A stretch of DNA of 64,000 bases, taken from assembly GCA_021234155.1 (NCBI GenBank), contig JAJEKV010000108.1:1518366-1582365 (forward strand), given 5' to 3'. Numbering within the stretch: the first letter of the stretch is position 1; every line of letters starts with the position of its first letter. Below, piece after piece: positions 11,273-23,480 of the stretch. Source of the stretch: Isoetes taiwanensis (Eukaryota > Streptophyta > Lycopodiopsida > Isoetales > Isoetaceae). The position numbers were made by a program, and so were the translations under genes. The notes beneath the pieces were generated by a model that saw only the letters and a program-made list of their open reading frames with translations, searched no databases and was not told the origin of the DNA.

Positions 11273-13382
11273 TCAGAACTTGCTGTCGCAACCTTGATAT
11301 ATTCTAAGAGCTTCCATTCCTTTGCCTATTATATTTGAAGGCTTGGGTATTGATAGAAGGAGGCTGATGCGTACTTGTGTTTGTGTGGTATTGTGGCCTC
11401 TTATTGCCATAAAGTAGAGCCCGCAATCTTCTTCCACTAGCTTCCTCTTGCTCCCTCCAATCTCTTCTTCATCTCTTTCTTCTTTCCTTTGTTGCTTTTC
11501 CTTATCCAAAAACTTCTTCAACTTCTTCTTCCTTTCCATCTCTTTCTTCTCTTCCAAATTTTTGTTGCTTATTTCTTTCATCCTCACTTCTTCCCCTTTT
11601 TTCCTCTCTTCAATGTACCTTCTAATGAATTGATCGTATGTAACATAGCCAACTCTTTACTTAAACCGAAGGGCGTGCACTTCCCAGCAATAGAAACTCT
11701 GTTGCTGTGAGTTTGCTCCGCCATATTGATATGGTCGCTAATGAAGGACTTCCTCCACTCACATTAAAAGGGGCTGCTCAAAGGACTTGGTATGGCTCCA
11801 CCATACTGACAATGCCTTATTGACCCGCCCATGTGCTCCTGCTAATAATCTCTATACCGTAGTGCGATGTGCATGAGCATGTGCTTAAGATGATGAGGAT
11901 GTGCATGTAACTCATAAAACTCTCGACTACAAGGACCTAATAATATGAATGTATACCTTGCGTGTTTGAGCATGCTCATCATTCATATAAGCTTGATCAT
12001 ATGGTCCAAATGTTTCTTCCTCTTCATCTCCTACCTCAACATGTAATTCCTCACGCATGCTCTCTGCAACCAACTCTTCTTCTAGAAGGTGTAGGGCAGT
12101 CGGATCTACCGGGTGTCGCTAATTTATCAATTACAAAGATCATTAAAAGGCTATAAACCAAATGGTTTTGAAACCAGCAAGAATATCATGGAGTGTGTGG
12201 CGCCTCTCATGGAGTCACATATCAACTTGCCTAAGTCGCCTTTTTGTGGGCTCTAATTTTAGCTTAGAGGCCATCCATTTAGCTCTTCTTTCACGCCTAA
12301 AATACTTTTTGAAAGGACCAAAACAGCTACATCTAATGTTGCAACTTGTGAGATGTGTGTGTGGAGGCAAGATCATGAGGTGAAGGCCAACAGACCTTGC
12401 TAACAAGATAACATCATCCTCCACGTGATCGCCATGTCCATCCAAGATTAGCAAGTGAGGATTTTCAGGAGAAATACCACTGTGTACTTGATTGAAAGTG
12501 CTCAAGAATCAAAGCTTGAACAACTCACTTGTCATCTATGCCGATGGTATCGGATCGACATTACCAAAGACTGCCCACAACACCAAAACATGGTTTCTCC
12601 AATTCTAGAACCTTAAAAATGTAATAAGAAGGCATCACCTCACCAAGCATTGGTACATACAAGAACTCGGCTACCCACTTCTATTCTTCATCACCATTTC
12701 ATGTAATTTACTGACACCCTTCTTTGGGTAAATTACTTTCATGCCCTTCACCTACTACTAGAAGCAATTGCCTCTACCCCAGATTCCAAATGTGTGTTGG
12801 ATCAAAGTTGAAGATACGAGAATCTCTTCTTAGACCTGAAACCAAGGCCTCAATATAGTGGGATTCATAGCTCTTGCTCTTGCAACATCTAAGGTTTCAA
12901 GTGATCTAAGAGATAGATTGTTATGCCTTCTTTTTAAATAGCCTCCACCATTTTTCTCCGTGCTTCCATTTTTAAACAGTAGTTATTCGACAACATAAAT
13001 TGTTTCAACTCTATGCTTCAACATATCTTTTAGTTACCCAAGGCCATAACTCACTCTTCTTAATGACCAAATTCACTAAATCATCATCCTCTTTCCCGCT
13101 TTGTTAAGCACTTAGGACTTTGCCGCCTTTTTGAGCAAACCCGTAATACCAATTCCTCATGCTGCTATAAGTGGGATGCCATAATGTTTTGTCAAGATCT
13201 TTGATGGTTAAGAAATCACCATCATCAATTCTGTATCCATTGCCCTCAAGTATTATCCTCCTCTCTCCAAGATCCTCTTGCTTTCTTATTTGCATGCTTG
13301 GTTGCCGATGATGAGGCCGTGGCCCTTCACGCCATATTATGAGGTTGATCTTCATTACGCATTCTCGGATTACAGGAAACAC
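11273..13382 (-). pseudogene. Pogo-like (Tc1/mariner superfamily) DDE transposase remnant
   Basis: Reading the minus strand from 13382, an open N-terminal block (13382-13104) is followed after frame changes by FNFDPTHIWNL near 12815-12780, matching the first catalytic-aspartate region of pogo-type transposases (usual FNxDExGF). EFLYVPMLGEVMPSYYIF lies near 12690-12635. A longer open block (12505-12215) contains HLLILDGHGDHV with the second aspartate (usual LxLDGHxSH), GLHLMILPPHT, and CFGPFKKYFRRER. A compensating pair of frameshifts hides the LQPLDV segment between HT and CFGPF. A lysine/glutamate-rich stretch (11581-11273) may be the C-terminus. These enzymes cut and paste DNA at TA sites. 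Terminal inverted repeats were not located. The coding region is broken in at least five places. Confidence 0.7.
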
Positions 13383-13389
13383 CTTGGCC

Positions 13390-14640
13390 TCTCTTTGATC
13401 TATTTCTACAAAGAGTATTTTTTAAGGCCACTGGCACACTCTTGTTGCATGAGGTCAATTTTTCGTTTCGAGAATTGCCATATCAGAATTTTGCAAATTT
13501 CTCTTTGGTGATTCAATGGATGTCATCTTATATCCTCGTCATTTGAATCACCTGGGCCTAGTTTGAATGTAGAATGGTCGAGCCTAAAGGATCTTTGTAG
13601 CAAATCTGCCAGATCTCATGCCCAAGGTTGATCCTCCAATCATCCATAGGATTTTGAAAGCACATAAGGAATTCAAGCTCAATTAGCTAGCTAAGGCGGA
13701 ATCCTCTTTGCCGTGAGACTTAATTCTTAGACAATGCAAAGGATTGTATGAAAAGCATCACGCACTCTCCAGATTTTCATAATGGAAAAGGCAGCTCTTG
13801 GTTGTAGCGAAATCATCAATGGGAGGCATAAAAATCGCTATCAGAGGGAGATGAATCTACCGATAGACAAGCCAAAAGCCATAGATGGAAGGAGCTAAAA
13901 TCGAAAACGGGCAAAACCTAGCCCTTGATTTCAATAAGGTAAAACCGTGAGGCAGGCCAAAAGTGCTCACTGGCTAAAGGTGGCATTCAATGGTCCAAAC
14001 CGTAGCTGGGGCACTCACTCCCTAACACATAAGATATGTTTGAAAATACCAATAAGCAGGGATCTTATTGATACTAAAGGGAAAAAAGGAAAAATTCTAA
14101 GGTAATTAAAATACAATACAGAAAGCAAATTTAGGGCAACTGTGGCAGACGTGGTAATTTTAAAACCCTTTAGTTTGGCTGAAGACATACTTCTGCCGGA
14201 TGGCTCGAATATGGCCTATTCAGATCATGATCAGATGCGGTACCAGAATATTTGAAGCACGGCCAGTTCCTTGGAAAAAGGATGGCAAGAAATAGATGCA
14301 AAAGGTATGAAGCCTCTTGCCGGAAAACTGACATCTTGAAAATTGTGCTCCCTTGTGGAAGATTTGTCCCTGGATTCCCCATCTGTAACAACTATCTTTA
14401 GCTCGAAATCTGCCTGCCTGCTACACCCGCAATGGGAGTGCTCTTGAAGGCGCTCTTAATAAGGGCGCTACCAGGCAAAACTCCTGGATCTAATTGATAG
14501 AGCCGCCTGGATCTTAAGTCCTTGCGTGCAGACGAAGGGAATCTATAACCCAGCCGAATAAGCAGTTTTGAGCGAATTCCCACTTAATAAGTTAGCCTTT
14601 GAGCGAATTTAGCAAATACAACTTCGGATCTTCCAGCTTA
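13390..14640. other. Intergenic stretch, no supported gene
   Basis: Short frames on both strands (for example minus 14170-14391) have no recognisable motif. The upstream end of the pogo element, including any inverted repeat, should lie here but was not identified. Confidence 0.35.
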
Positions 14641-14823
14641 ATGGCTGCACCCAGTAAGCTATCAGGAGGAAGAAATTCTTTTGCTAAGAATGTGCAGACG
14701 CCTGCAAATATGGCACCAGGCCCGAAAGCAGGCATCACCAGCATAGCGATTCACCAGAACAAGAGGAGAAAAATGGCAGAGGAAAATGAGGACAATGAGG
14801 CATTTGCTGAGGAGAATGAATAG
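14641..14823 (+). CDS. Unrecognised small reading frame, 60 codons
   Basis: The first ATG is at 14641 and the frame ends at TAG 14821-14823. The product is basic in the middle (HQNKRRKM) and ends in an acidic tail (EENEDNEAFAEENE). The frame continues open upstream of the ATG to about 14600. It matches no family I recognise. It may be an exon or chance. Confidence 0.15.
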   Translation: MAAPSKLSGGRNSFAKNVQTPANMAPGPKAGITSIAIHQNKRRKMAEENEDNEAFAEENE

Positions 14824-17050
14824 ATCCAACTCAACCAGGTTCTAAATTTTTTTCTAACATGAAATTTGATTTCTGTGCCTTGATACCTATCTATGCAGAA
14901 GAATGGGTTGGCTTCTATACCTCTCTTTCTGCCCTCATGTTTGTTTTAAATTATAGACTAGATATGTGGTGAAGATTGCACGTCTTAGTGGCTCATTACC
15001 TAGAAATAATGGTATACTGGCAGCATTTGACCTTAAACAGATGGATCCACCCTATAATGGGGTGCATGTGTAGCCAGTAGACAATTAATTCCTGTACATC
15101 TCGACAGTGCCTGCCTTTATCCTGTAATGTAGGATTAGTCAATGGATCTGTGGCTAGGATCTAGAGTTATGCTGGGTCTTTAAACGACTCCATAGTCCTA
15201 TCCTTGTGGCAAGCAGCTCTAACTAGACAGGGTCTAAGCCCGTTCGAATAATCTGAACATAAGCTGAGCAGCTCAGCTTCCAGTAATAGGCACTCAAAAT
15301 TCCTTGACTAGTAGAGCTGATTCTTAATTAAATGAATATAATAAAATGACTGCTAATATTATATATAATATAATATGAATAAAATCTGGTTATACAGCTA
15401 TGTATTGAAACAGGACAGAATTGATGTAATATTATTGTAACTTTGCTTTGCAAATATAGACCTTCAAGTTTCTGGAGCGCAACCACAAAGGAAATACTAT
15501 GGAGCTTTGATGCTTATGTATCATAGCAGCAAAGAAATGGAAGGTAATGATCTAATGGAGAATTTTTGCTTGTTCTAAGAAAGCTGGAAGATCTATTCTT
15601 CATTCCCTGTACCTTAGACCTCAAAGGAGTGGTAAGTACTGCAGAAAACATTTGCAAGCTTTTGAAATGTATTTTTGTTTAGTTTATGCATAACAGTTGG
15701 GGTCAAAGCAAGCCGCGAGTGAAGGAAGGAAGGTGCTTAGTTGCACCAAAGTGTTTCGCCGCTTTTTCTTATTTTCCTTTCTCATTTCATATCAAGTGCC
15801 TTCTACTTACATCCCTAAATTCTGACTGGTACTTGATTGAAGAAGAAAGGAGTTTCACAAAATATTAACAGTTTGTTGGGTGCTTTGTTTATTTTATGTT
15901 ATTCTTGTACGATTTTGTGCAACTTGATTTGGTGAAAATGTGTATTGGTACATTCTAGCTCTGAAAATCTCTCTCTCTCCATATACAGAATTACAAATAA
16001 GATCCTCTTACATATGAAAATGAGATAATGATATTGGAGATCAACAAGGTAATCATAATTAGTTTAAGATTGATCTTGTTAATTCTCTTTCTAACAAAAA
16101 GTTCTCGAGCGATTGAAAAATTGATTCTTTGTAGACCTAAAAGATGATTCTTTTATACACATCATTGTTGTTGGCTTACTCGATTGTTATTTATATATCT
16201 ATTCGAATAACCTAGGATAATGGTTTAACCAAGGTTCGATTCCTTGAGCTCCTTTCATTTATTTTCCATAAAGACAAAAACACCAATTCTTTAAGTGCAT
16301 TTACATTATTTTCACAAAATCACCAATATTCTAACTATTGCTTTGACTAATAAACCGACTAATACAATGACTAATATAATGATTAATCGATTTAACTATT
16401 TGACTAACAAAATGACGCGAATTGTGTGACTATTTAAAATGACTAATTCTCCGACTATTGAACTCGACTATTCCCGACTATGTTCCGATTAATAATCTCG
16501 ACGATTATTCGACGTTAAATCGCCGACAAACTCACAAGATATTCACGTGAATAAGGCCCGGCAAATAGTTCATTTTATAAAGGTCGACAATTATTCGGAC
16601 GCTTAACCATCATTCTCTTTGTAGAAGCACATTTAACTAAATCCTAAAGTGACTCTATGAGGTGATTTAACTTTAGTGCTAATTTCTAATTTAAACTTTT
16701 AGTTAATTTGCTAACTTAACTGAATAATGTGCGAAGACAAGTTCTGGTTAGTGTTTTGGTTAAAAGTCAAATTCTTAACTATATGCTAACTTAATCAGAA
16801 AAGTAATGTAAATTTCATAAAAAACCATAATTTAACTTAACTTAATCACAGCGAATGTACCTTAGGCTTAATTTGTTTTTGATAGGTAAGAGGAGATCGT
16901 TTTACTAGATTGTGCTTTTTCCTTTGTATATCGTGTATTTGAAAAGTCAGCCAAGTAAGAAAAAATAGTAAGTGATGGTTGTTGTTTGTTTCCATCTATT
17001 GGAATATGAACGTAATATTATTTTCGTATGACTTGGCTACCATGGCAACA
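14824..17050. other. Long AT-rich intergenic stretch
   Basis: No gene is supported. The stretch holds an AT-rich run at 15340-15400 and the GACTA-type motif array at 16335-16490, listed separately. Confidence 0.4.
16335..16490. repeat. Irregular array of GACTA(A/T)T motifs
   Basis: The heptamer GACTAAT or GACTATT recurs roughly a dozen times in 150 bp, with spacings of about 8-20 bp (for example CCGACTAATACAATGACTAA). Similar words continue more sparsely to about 16590. No reading frame or terminal repeat explains it. Confidence 0.5.
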
Positions 17051-17052
17051 CC

Positions 17053-17120
17053 TTTTTTTTTTTTGAAGAGACTAAGTAGCTTTTGTATCATTCATATGAT
17101 ATAACTTTACAAAGACAATA
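17053..17120 (-). mobile_element. Possible LINE 3' end (poly(A) tail on minus strand)
   Basis: Twelve Ts (17053-17064) on the plus strand are followed by GAAGAGACTAAGTAGCTTTT. Read on the minus strand this is CTACTTAGTCTCTTC plus a poly(A) run, the look of a plant LINE terminus. The adjacent 17.1-18.0 kb has no readable reverse transcriptase or zinc-finger domain, so the call rests on the tail only. Confidence 0.3.
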
Positions 17121-19008
17121 AAAAAAACCCCTCAAGATTCGTGAAAAGATAAGAAACTGCTCTTTAATGTACAAGAAAATGAAAAAGTAGAGTACTCATC
17201 ATGGAGTTGTTCAACATCTTCGGGGTCAAATTTTTACTATAGGAACAACCTTCTTCTCAATAACCAAATACTATAGGACCTTCTCCATAAATTTCCACCA
17301 CTAATCCACTTACTTGCTCAATCGCAATAAATTTCTAAGCTACCCTTATCACAGATTTGATTGCTTAAATAATAATTCCCAAAAAGATCCCTTGCGCATC
17401 AGTAGGATAAATTGACCAAAACCTCAATAGAAAAAGAAGGATATATAGCCAAGTAATTGCCCAAACCTTGCCTCAAGAGGAAAACATTCCCATTGTAGAG
17501 ATAAGAGTCTTAGCTCTCATGCTTCTCAACCATTAAAGTCCAACTAGACTACCAAATTTCAAATTTCTAGAAGATGATCCAAAGATGGTGCATTGTTGAG
17601 AAATTCTAGGTCATCATGCTTCCATACGGCAAAGATTCAAGAACTAGCAGTCTACATAACCCCTTCATCGAAGTGAAATCCAAGGTCTCCAAACTTGACT
17701 CATTCAAGGTTTTAATAATTTACCGACCACATCCTAAAGACACATGGAAATTCCCATACATATACATAGAACATTAAAGGAAAGTAGTAATAAATGGAAT
17801 AGGGTCGCCACACTATTCTCAAGCCGCCACCTTCTTTATGGATTCAATTCTCTGCCTCCAAGCAGCCTAACCAATCAACAATCTAAATAATAGCGTATGT
17901 TACTCAGCTCAAACAGCTATCTTGAAGCCAGTTAGGCTTAGAACAAGCTCCAACCCACCGCACTACCTCGTGAGCCCGCCTTAAATTATCAACCCATTGC
18001 ACCTAACATTCTCGCTATAATTTTCAAAAATCCGGGACTAATCATACCGCCATGGTTGCTGTGAAAGAAACAAAGCCCACCGGCTCCCCATCTACCCGGC
18101 TCTATGTACTGGCTAGTAAGAAATGGAAAAGGGTGCGGAACTTTTCTCGCTGACATTTCGAAGATTTAATTATGGATCACCCGGTGAAAGCCATGGATCC
18201 TTGCTCCCGAGAATCAAAGCAGAGAAGTCCTCACCGCCACAAATTAGAATCCTTGCCCTAAGCCGCCCTTTCTCCATCCAAATCAGAAACAACCGGATTG
18301 CACCTTCGCTGTATTTATGCGCGGGCGCCCTAAGGCGAATGATCATAATCGGGCCGCCCAGAGCCCTAGGTGGCCAAATGCTGGCCCCGCCGCCATCGCT
18401 ATCAGTTACACCTAGGGTTTCTGCTTCGACCTTCTGATCATAGCTCTTGATTCCTAGAGTCGCTTTGAAGCTTTTGCTTGGCTCCATCCATTGATACAAG
18501 ATTTTGGTGCTGTTTTGATAGATTTGGTGCAGAAACAGGGTCCGCCAAGTTGTGGTGGTAGGGTTTGGGTGTGTTTTGGCCATAAATCTCACAAATGGTG
18601 TCCGTTTTGGGCGTGCTCAGGCTCATTGGAAAGCTCTTGACATCTTCGTTCAACTGTCATAGGATTGAGGAGCTGATCCAATCGATTTGGTAGAGATAAA
18701 GGGCCTGATATTTCCGCTTCTTTTGTTGCAAAGACTGTCATAACTCTCAATTCCAAGTGTTGGTTTTAGGTTTTGGGCTTTTTGGAAAGCCTGAAGTGAG
18801 ATCTTCTTAGTGGTATCAACTTCTGTGGTATTTTGTCAGATTGGAGGTGGATGATTTCAGTGTCCGAGCATCCTCGCTTCTTGTGATGGCTTAATAGATC
18901 CGGGCCAGAAGCCCTTTAAAACCCACAGGTAACCCAGCCATGGCACAACATAATGTTGACATGGATTCAACAGTGCTTTCTCCATGGATGGGTGTCTTGG
19001 ATGCTCAT
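17121..19008. other. Unassigned stretch, possibly transposon-derived
   Basis: The stretch 18.1-18.6 kb is more GC-rich and opens on both strands (minus 18170-18592, plus 18123-18437), but the frames oppose each other and show no motif. A frame open from 18898 to 19075 runs into the dispersed repeat that follows. Confidence 0.3.
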
Positions 19009-19870
19009 ACACAAGGCTCCCAAAAATTAACTTGCATTCATAATCATGATGGAAATCAGTACAAGAGTGGTTTTTAATACATGCAATTGATAATCTCAAT
19101 AAAAACTATATATCAACCATGGTTTGATGAAATCAATGCTAGTTTGATCATAACTCTTATGCTAATTTTGTATCTTATACTAGTTACTTAGAATTATTAC
19201 TAGTTTAGGAGGTGGTTTTTTAGCATAGTTTTAGTGCTTCCAAGTTTTTAAGATTAGTTAAAAAACCATGATCGATTTTACAAGTGTGATATGGCTTTTG
19301 GCCCATGCTTTTTTACTATGCTTTTAAGTAGTCTAGTATGCTGGTTTATCTTGTTGCGTTTTTCATACACTTGTTTGAATCTTTGAAGTCATTATTGACT
19401 TTGAGCATAGTCTTTTATAATAACTAATAATTCCAACTACACAACCTAGTTTTGCACTACTTTTGGAACGTGATTCTAAACTGTAATTATAAACTTATGT
19501 TATGTACGTTGACTTATTTTCTCGTAACGTGATGTTGCTTATGAATTGCTTTCTTGTTTCTTACCAGTATATTTGGTATAGTTTTATGTTGGGCTAAGTG
19601 TACGTTTGTACTATTTTTTCCAATGTATAAATTGTTAATATCTATGAGGATGTACATATTAGGACTTACCATTACTTAAAGCGTTTATTATGCACGCTTT
19701 AGGTTTTTCCTTGCATATTTGGGGTGGCGAGGAGTTCTAGTAGAGCATAAATGTTAAGGAGTCTCCTACATATTGTTCTTGGTTTTTTTTACAAGACAAG
19801 TTTGATGCATCGTTGAGCAAATTCAACTTCTACGAGCTTTAAAAATTTGCTTTATATTTTGTCCCATATT
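19009..19870 (+). repeat. Dispersed repeat, copy 1 (partner at 59.9-60.8 kb)
   Basis: Direct-orientation homology to 59914-60775. Both begin ACAAGGC(T/C)CCCAAAAATTAAC, share TACTAGTTTAGGAGGTGG, TTAGTTAAAAAACCA, TTTTACAAGTGTGATA, TTTGCACTACTTTT and TACTATTTTTTCCA in the same order, then AGTTCTAGTAGAGCATAAATGT. Copy 2 has an extra block of about 60 bp near 60137-60200. The sequence is very T-rich and non-coding apart from the first 15-20 codons. Confidence 0.82.
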
Positions 19871-20189
19871 AGTCAATGAAAGTTATTTCAATAGAAATAT
19901 TTCAACCTACAAAATCATCTGAATGGACACCACAAGAGCCAACACCTTTACATCAAGATCATCTCAAACTTTGTAGAGCAAAATAATGAATAGAATTGTG
20001 TGAGTGCTCTTGAACAAGAGAACTATATTACCACAATCAAGATCCATAAAGACAATTGACAATGCCTATATCAATTGGTGGATACATTAATTCATTTGAG
20101 AAGAATCTAAGAGAAACATTTTCCAACAAGTGGAGGTAAATCTACCCCTAACCTTAGTGTACTTTTACATCTCGATTGAGTAATTTTGA

Positions 20190-21170
20190 TGTTTTTGACA
20201 TAATGACAAGAGTTAAATCATCATTCTTGAGTTGCTAGATTGGTTGAATATTAGAAAAAGTAGTTTGGTACTTGAATCAAAGATTTGACGATGGGAAAAT
20301 AGAACCAGAACCTGGCCTATCATAGTCCTTATTCGAGGAGGGGAGTTTGAAAAGGCAACAATAACATCTCTGGAGCTCGAATCTAACTTTGCCGATAGAT
20401 CCAAAATCACAAGACTAGTCTAAGGATTACGTTCTACAAGCTACAGAAAATCCCTCGCTGGCACATTGTGAGAAAAGTTCAACTTGTAGTATATCTCAAG
20501 AGAACTACGTGATCTTATCAGTTTGGTGCTCCGCCTATTAAGTCTCTACTTTTAGAACAAGGCTACGGGGGTAGTTTTTGACATTTCCAACATAATGACA
20601 GAGTCAATCTATTGTTGTAGTGTCAAATGGGTGTGGTACTTAAATCAAAGATTCAAGGTTCAGACAAGGGAACTAGACCAAGTCGAGTCTAAGTTGTAAC
20701 CCCTTCCCAAGGATGAGATTTTGGAAAAGCAACCATAATGGCTTTGTAACCCCAATTGACAAATAAGCAATCGGTGATAGGTATTGGACAACTTTTTGTT
20801 TCCAGCCAATCTCAAGTAGCAGTACTTGAATGGAAGAACAGATAGTCAAATAAGGGAGGAAGTGGGCCTAGGCCGTAGACCTGTTCTAGAGTTGCTGGAG
20901 TGGTCAAATTGCTAGAACAAGTGGGGTGGTACTTGAATCAAAGATTCAACGGGAAACAAGGGAACTAGACCCTTGAAGTCACGCCTAAGTTGAAGCCCCT
21001 ATTTGAGGGGAGTCTGGAAAGGCAAACAACCACTCTAGAACTCCAATTTGACTCTAGCTACCCATTGTGTTGACAACTTTTGCCTAGGCGATCCTCTATC
21101 CTAGAAGTGGCAAGGTGCTTGAATGGAAGTTTAGATGGTGGAAAACGTGGAAGAGAGTGGGGATGGGACT
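20190..21170. repeat. Three degenerate tandem repeats, about 290-370 bp unit
   Basis: The anchor GGTACTTGAATCAAAGATT recurs at about 20267, 20635 and 20926. Each time it follows a GTTGCTAGA or TTGTTGTAG-like segment and precedes an AACTAGACC/GAACCAGAACC segment and a GGAAAAGGCAACAA-like segment. Unit lengths vary through indels. It is non-coding and no centromeric or other role is implied. Confidence 0.6.
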
Positions 21171-21960
21171 AAACGTGCATGTGCATTTGTGTGAGCAAAG
21201 ATATTATAGATGTGCATTAATTGGTTGAAAACACAACTTTGTAAAAATGCAATATATAATATGCAATACTATCTTGGAGGGAATAAGGGATCATAATGTG
21301 GTGGAAGCAATGTTTAGGAAATCTTGGCATATGTAACTTGTAATCTTGGCATACACAATACAAATATAATCCTAGGAAGATAAAGGGAACATGGTGTCTA
21401 TGTAACAAGAAACTTTCCACCAAGAGACAGTTCCAGCTGGAAGCCACCGATTGGTGGAATGTTACATAACATAAGCCACGCATGCCCAATGGTTTCCGGA
21501 CACTTGTAATTTTGTTCCACATCAACAACATAAGAGTTTCCCCTGCTTAGAGTTTTGTGAAAGCAGAGCATTTTGGTAGAGGTTTTTTGAGGGGTGATCA
21601 ATGGCGCTTGATGCCGCCAAGGTCGTTAATGCATGACCGCCTTTTTTTAGTTTTCGACAGAAGATGAGCAAATTCTTCTTTATTTTGCTCGTGCTTTGCG
21701 TGTGAGAAGCACCTGTGTAAGAAGAATGATCATTCCGATCATAACTTGGTGATACTTTTCCCCTAGTGGTGGCAATCACCGCAGCTTTTGTTCTACGTGA
21801 TTAAGTCCTTCTCAAGTCCCATCCTAAGGATCATGGCACATCTTTTAGGTCACTCTCAAGAAACTGCGGCTCATACTCGGTCTCATAATCCCGCAGATTC
21901 AATCTTTTATCTACCTTCCACACCTCCATGATCCTTAAATCTTCCTCGATGGCATCCATG
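21171..21960. other. Intergenic stretch, no supported gene
   Basis: Overlapping minus-strand frames at 21217-21779 begin without a proper ATG or carry no motif. No repeat was noticed. Confidence 0.35.
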
Positions 21961-21974
21961 GCAATCAGCCTCAC

Positions 21975-22573
21975 AAAAATGTAAACAAATATGCTGCAGA
22001 TTGGACTAATGAGTTCTTCAAGAAGGAAATGAATTATATCACAAAGTCGGCCCGCGAAGATTGCATAGAAACCCTTTGCTAGTGTAAAACATTATGTAAG
22101 TTACCTACTTCCCTCATTTAGCAAAGTAAAATGTTAAATCTTGTGAAGCATGAGTATCGCGGATGATATTACTACCCGGATGAGCGCCAGCTTAATGACT
22201 CGATAATACCTCCGCAGCCGGAGCGGCTTTGAAAATGACAGAATGCGAGCGATGCCATGAAAATCCATTTAATTTGTGCATAAGCTTATGTAAGCATTTC
22301 TCCTGCCATGTATGTAAGGCTTACTCAAGCAGGCCAATCAGAAGAAGAGGAGACTGCCGTAAATGGAAAACCCTCGAAGCTGCGCTGCAAGCAAAGGAGG
22401 GCATTTCCCCGACAAAATTTCAAACCCGCTTGGATGGGTGGAGTGTGGCAAAAGATGGGAAGCTTTTACGGCCCTCAGCTTTAATCAAGATGTGCAGTTG
22501 GATGCAGCCAGCCAGTGGACCTGAGAAGCCTTTTGTGATCTACATCAAAGCGGGGTTTATCGCTTACATTTGA
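21975..22573 (+). CDS. Possible two-exon fragment with RING-like Cys/His pattern
   Basis: A first open block (about 21975-22093) encodes a segment with ADWTNEFFKKEMNYITKSAR and ends shortly before a donor-like GTAAGTTACC (22096). A second block has ATG at 22235 and runs to the stop at 22571-22573. It begins CERCH and continues to CKHFSCHVC, a C-x2-C-x11-C-x-H-x2-C-x2-C spacing that resembles the first six ligands of a RING finger. The last Cys pair is not present, so the domain would be incomplete. I do not recognise the rest. The blocks may be unrelated; a minor hypothetical gene or chance are both possible. Confidence 0.2.
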
Positions 22574-23157
22574 ACCGCATGCTTGGCAACCGAACCGCCT
22601 TCCTTGATAGCCTAAATCCCCGAAAAAATCTTCTATTCTCGCTTTGTGCATCCTGCCTCCTCGCTTCTTCCCTCAACCGCTACATCTCTAAAGATTAGGC
22701 ATCTTTAGGAAAAAATTTTAGTATAGGTGTACCTTCTTCGCACTCGCTATCCTGGACGATAAGCTTAAGATCCTTTGAAGTCTTCCTCAAGGCACCCCGA
22801 CATCACCATTTGTCAGAATAATTCCAAATTTCTCAGATCCGTAAGTAGATGCTATATGTTGCCATCGCGTAGTTTCTACCAAATGGACTATGTTAAGCAA
22901 GAAAAGCTCTTCTAGGTTTGCAAGCCATAGCGCCGCTACAACCGACAGACAACCGCAGCCACCCTCCTCGCACAAAACACGCACCTCAAGACCAAATCCT
23001 AATTCATAGCTATGAACTGGAGGAAGCCGGGTTTAAACAACAATGAAATCGGCTAAAGAAACCCTAAAGAACATCAACAAGAAAACATCTATCCGCTCGA
23101 TTTAGGCAAATAATTCTAGATCGCCTGATTTAGGGCTCGATGCACTACGACTCCTAC
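22574..23157. other. Intergenic stretch, no supported gene
   Basis: A minus-strand frame at 22787-22984 is cysteine-rich at its start but has no motif. Nothing else was seen. Confidence 0.35.
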
Positions 23158-23480
23158 TGTGAGATAACATTATAATATAAGATACGATAAATATACTATA
23201 CGCCACCATGGGGTATGTTAACCTTAGGGGTTGGATCTAAAAGGGATTAATTTAGCTGTATGCTAAATTAATAAAACCTACTCAAGTGTTTTTGTCTTAA
23301 TTACCTAATTAGCTTAATTAGTTAATTAATGATATGGCTACCTAGCCCAAATCGACATCAAGTAAAGGCAGTTTCCACCCTGTAATGCACCCAAATTAGC
23401 TTTGTGCCCTGTTAACACCAATTGGGAGCAATTGCGATGAGGAGAGAAGCGTGCCAGCCCCTTCGCCAATGGTATTTATG
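23158..23480 (+). repeat. LTR fragment related to the LTR at 56763
   Basis: Starts TGTGA and shares with 56763-57000, in order, ATAAATATACT, ATACGCCA(C/T)CATGG, GGTATGTTAACC or GGTATGTAACC, GGATTAATTTAGCT, AATTACCTA and AGCTAATTAA blocks. The similarity fades after about 23400. It looks like the start of an LTR in plus orientation, either truncated or highly diverged. No purine tract or primer site lies beside it. Confidence 0.5.

Noticed and set aside
16190-16250. tRNA-like sequence: CAAGGTTCGATTCCTTG forms a perfect T-arm with a B-box
   Set aside because: No matching acceptor stem, D-arm or anticodon arm can be placed upstream in the right spacing.
18123-18592. Opposing frames of 104 and 140 codons
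   Set aside because: Both strands are open in a GC-richer patch; neither carries a motif or a good start context.
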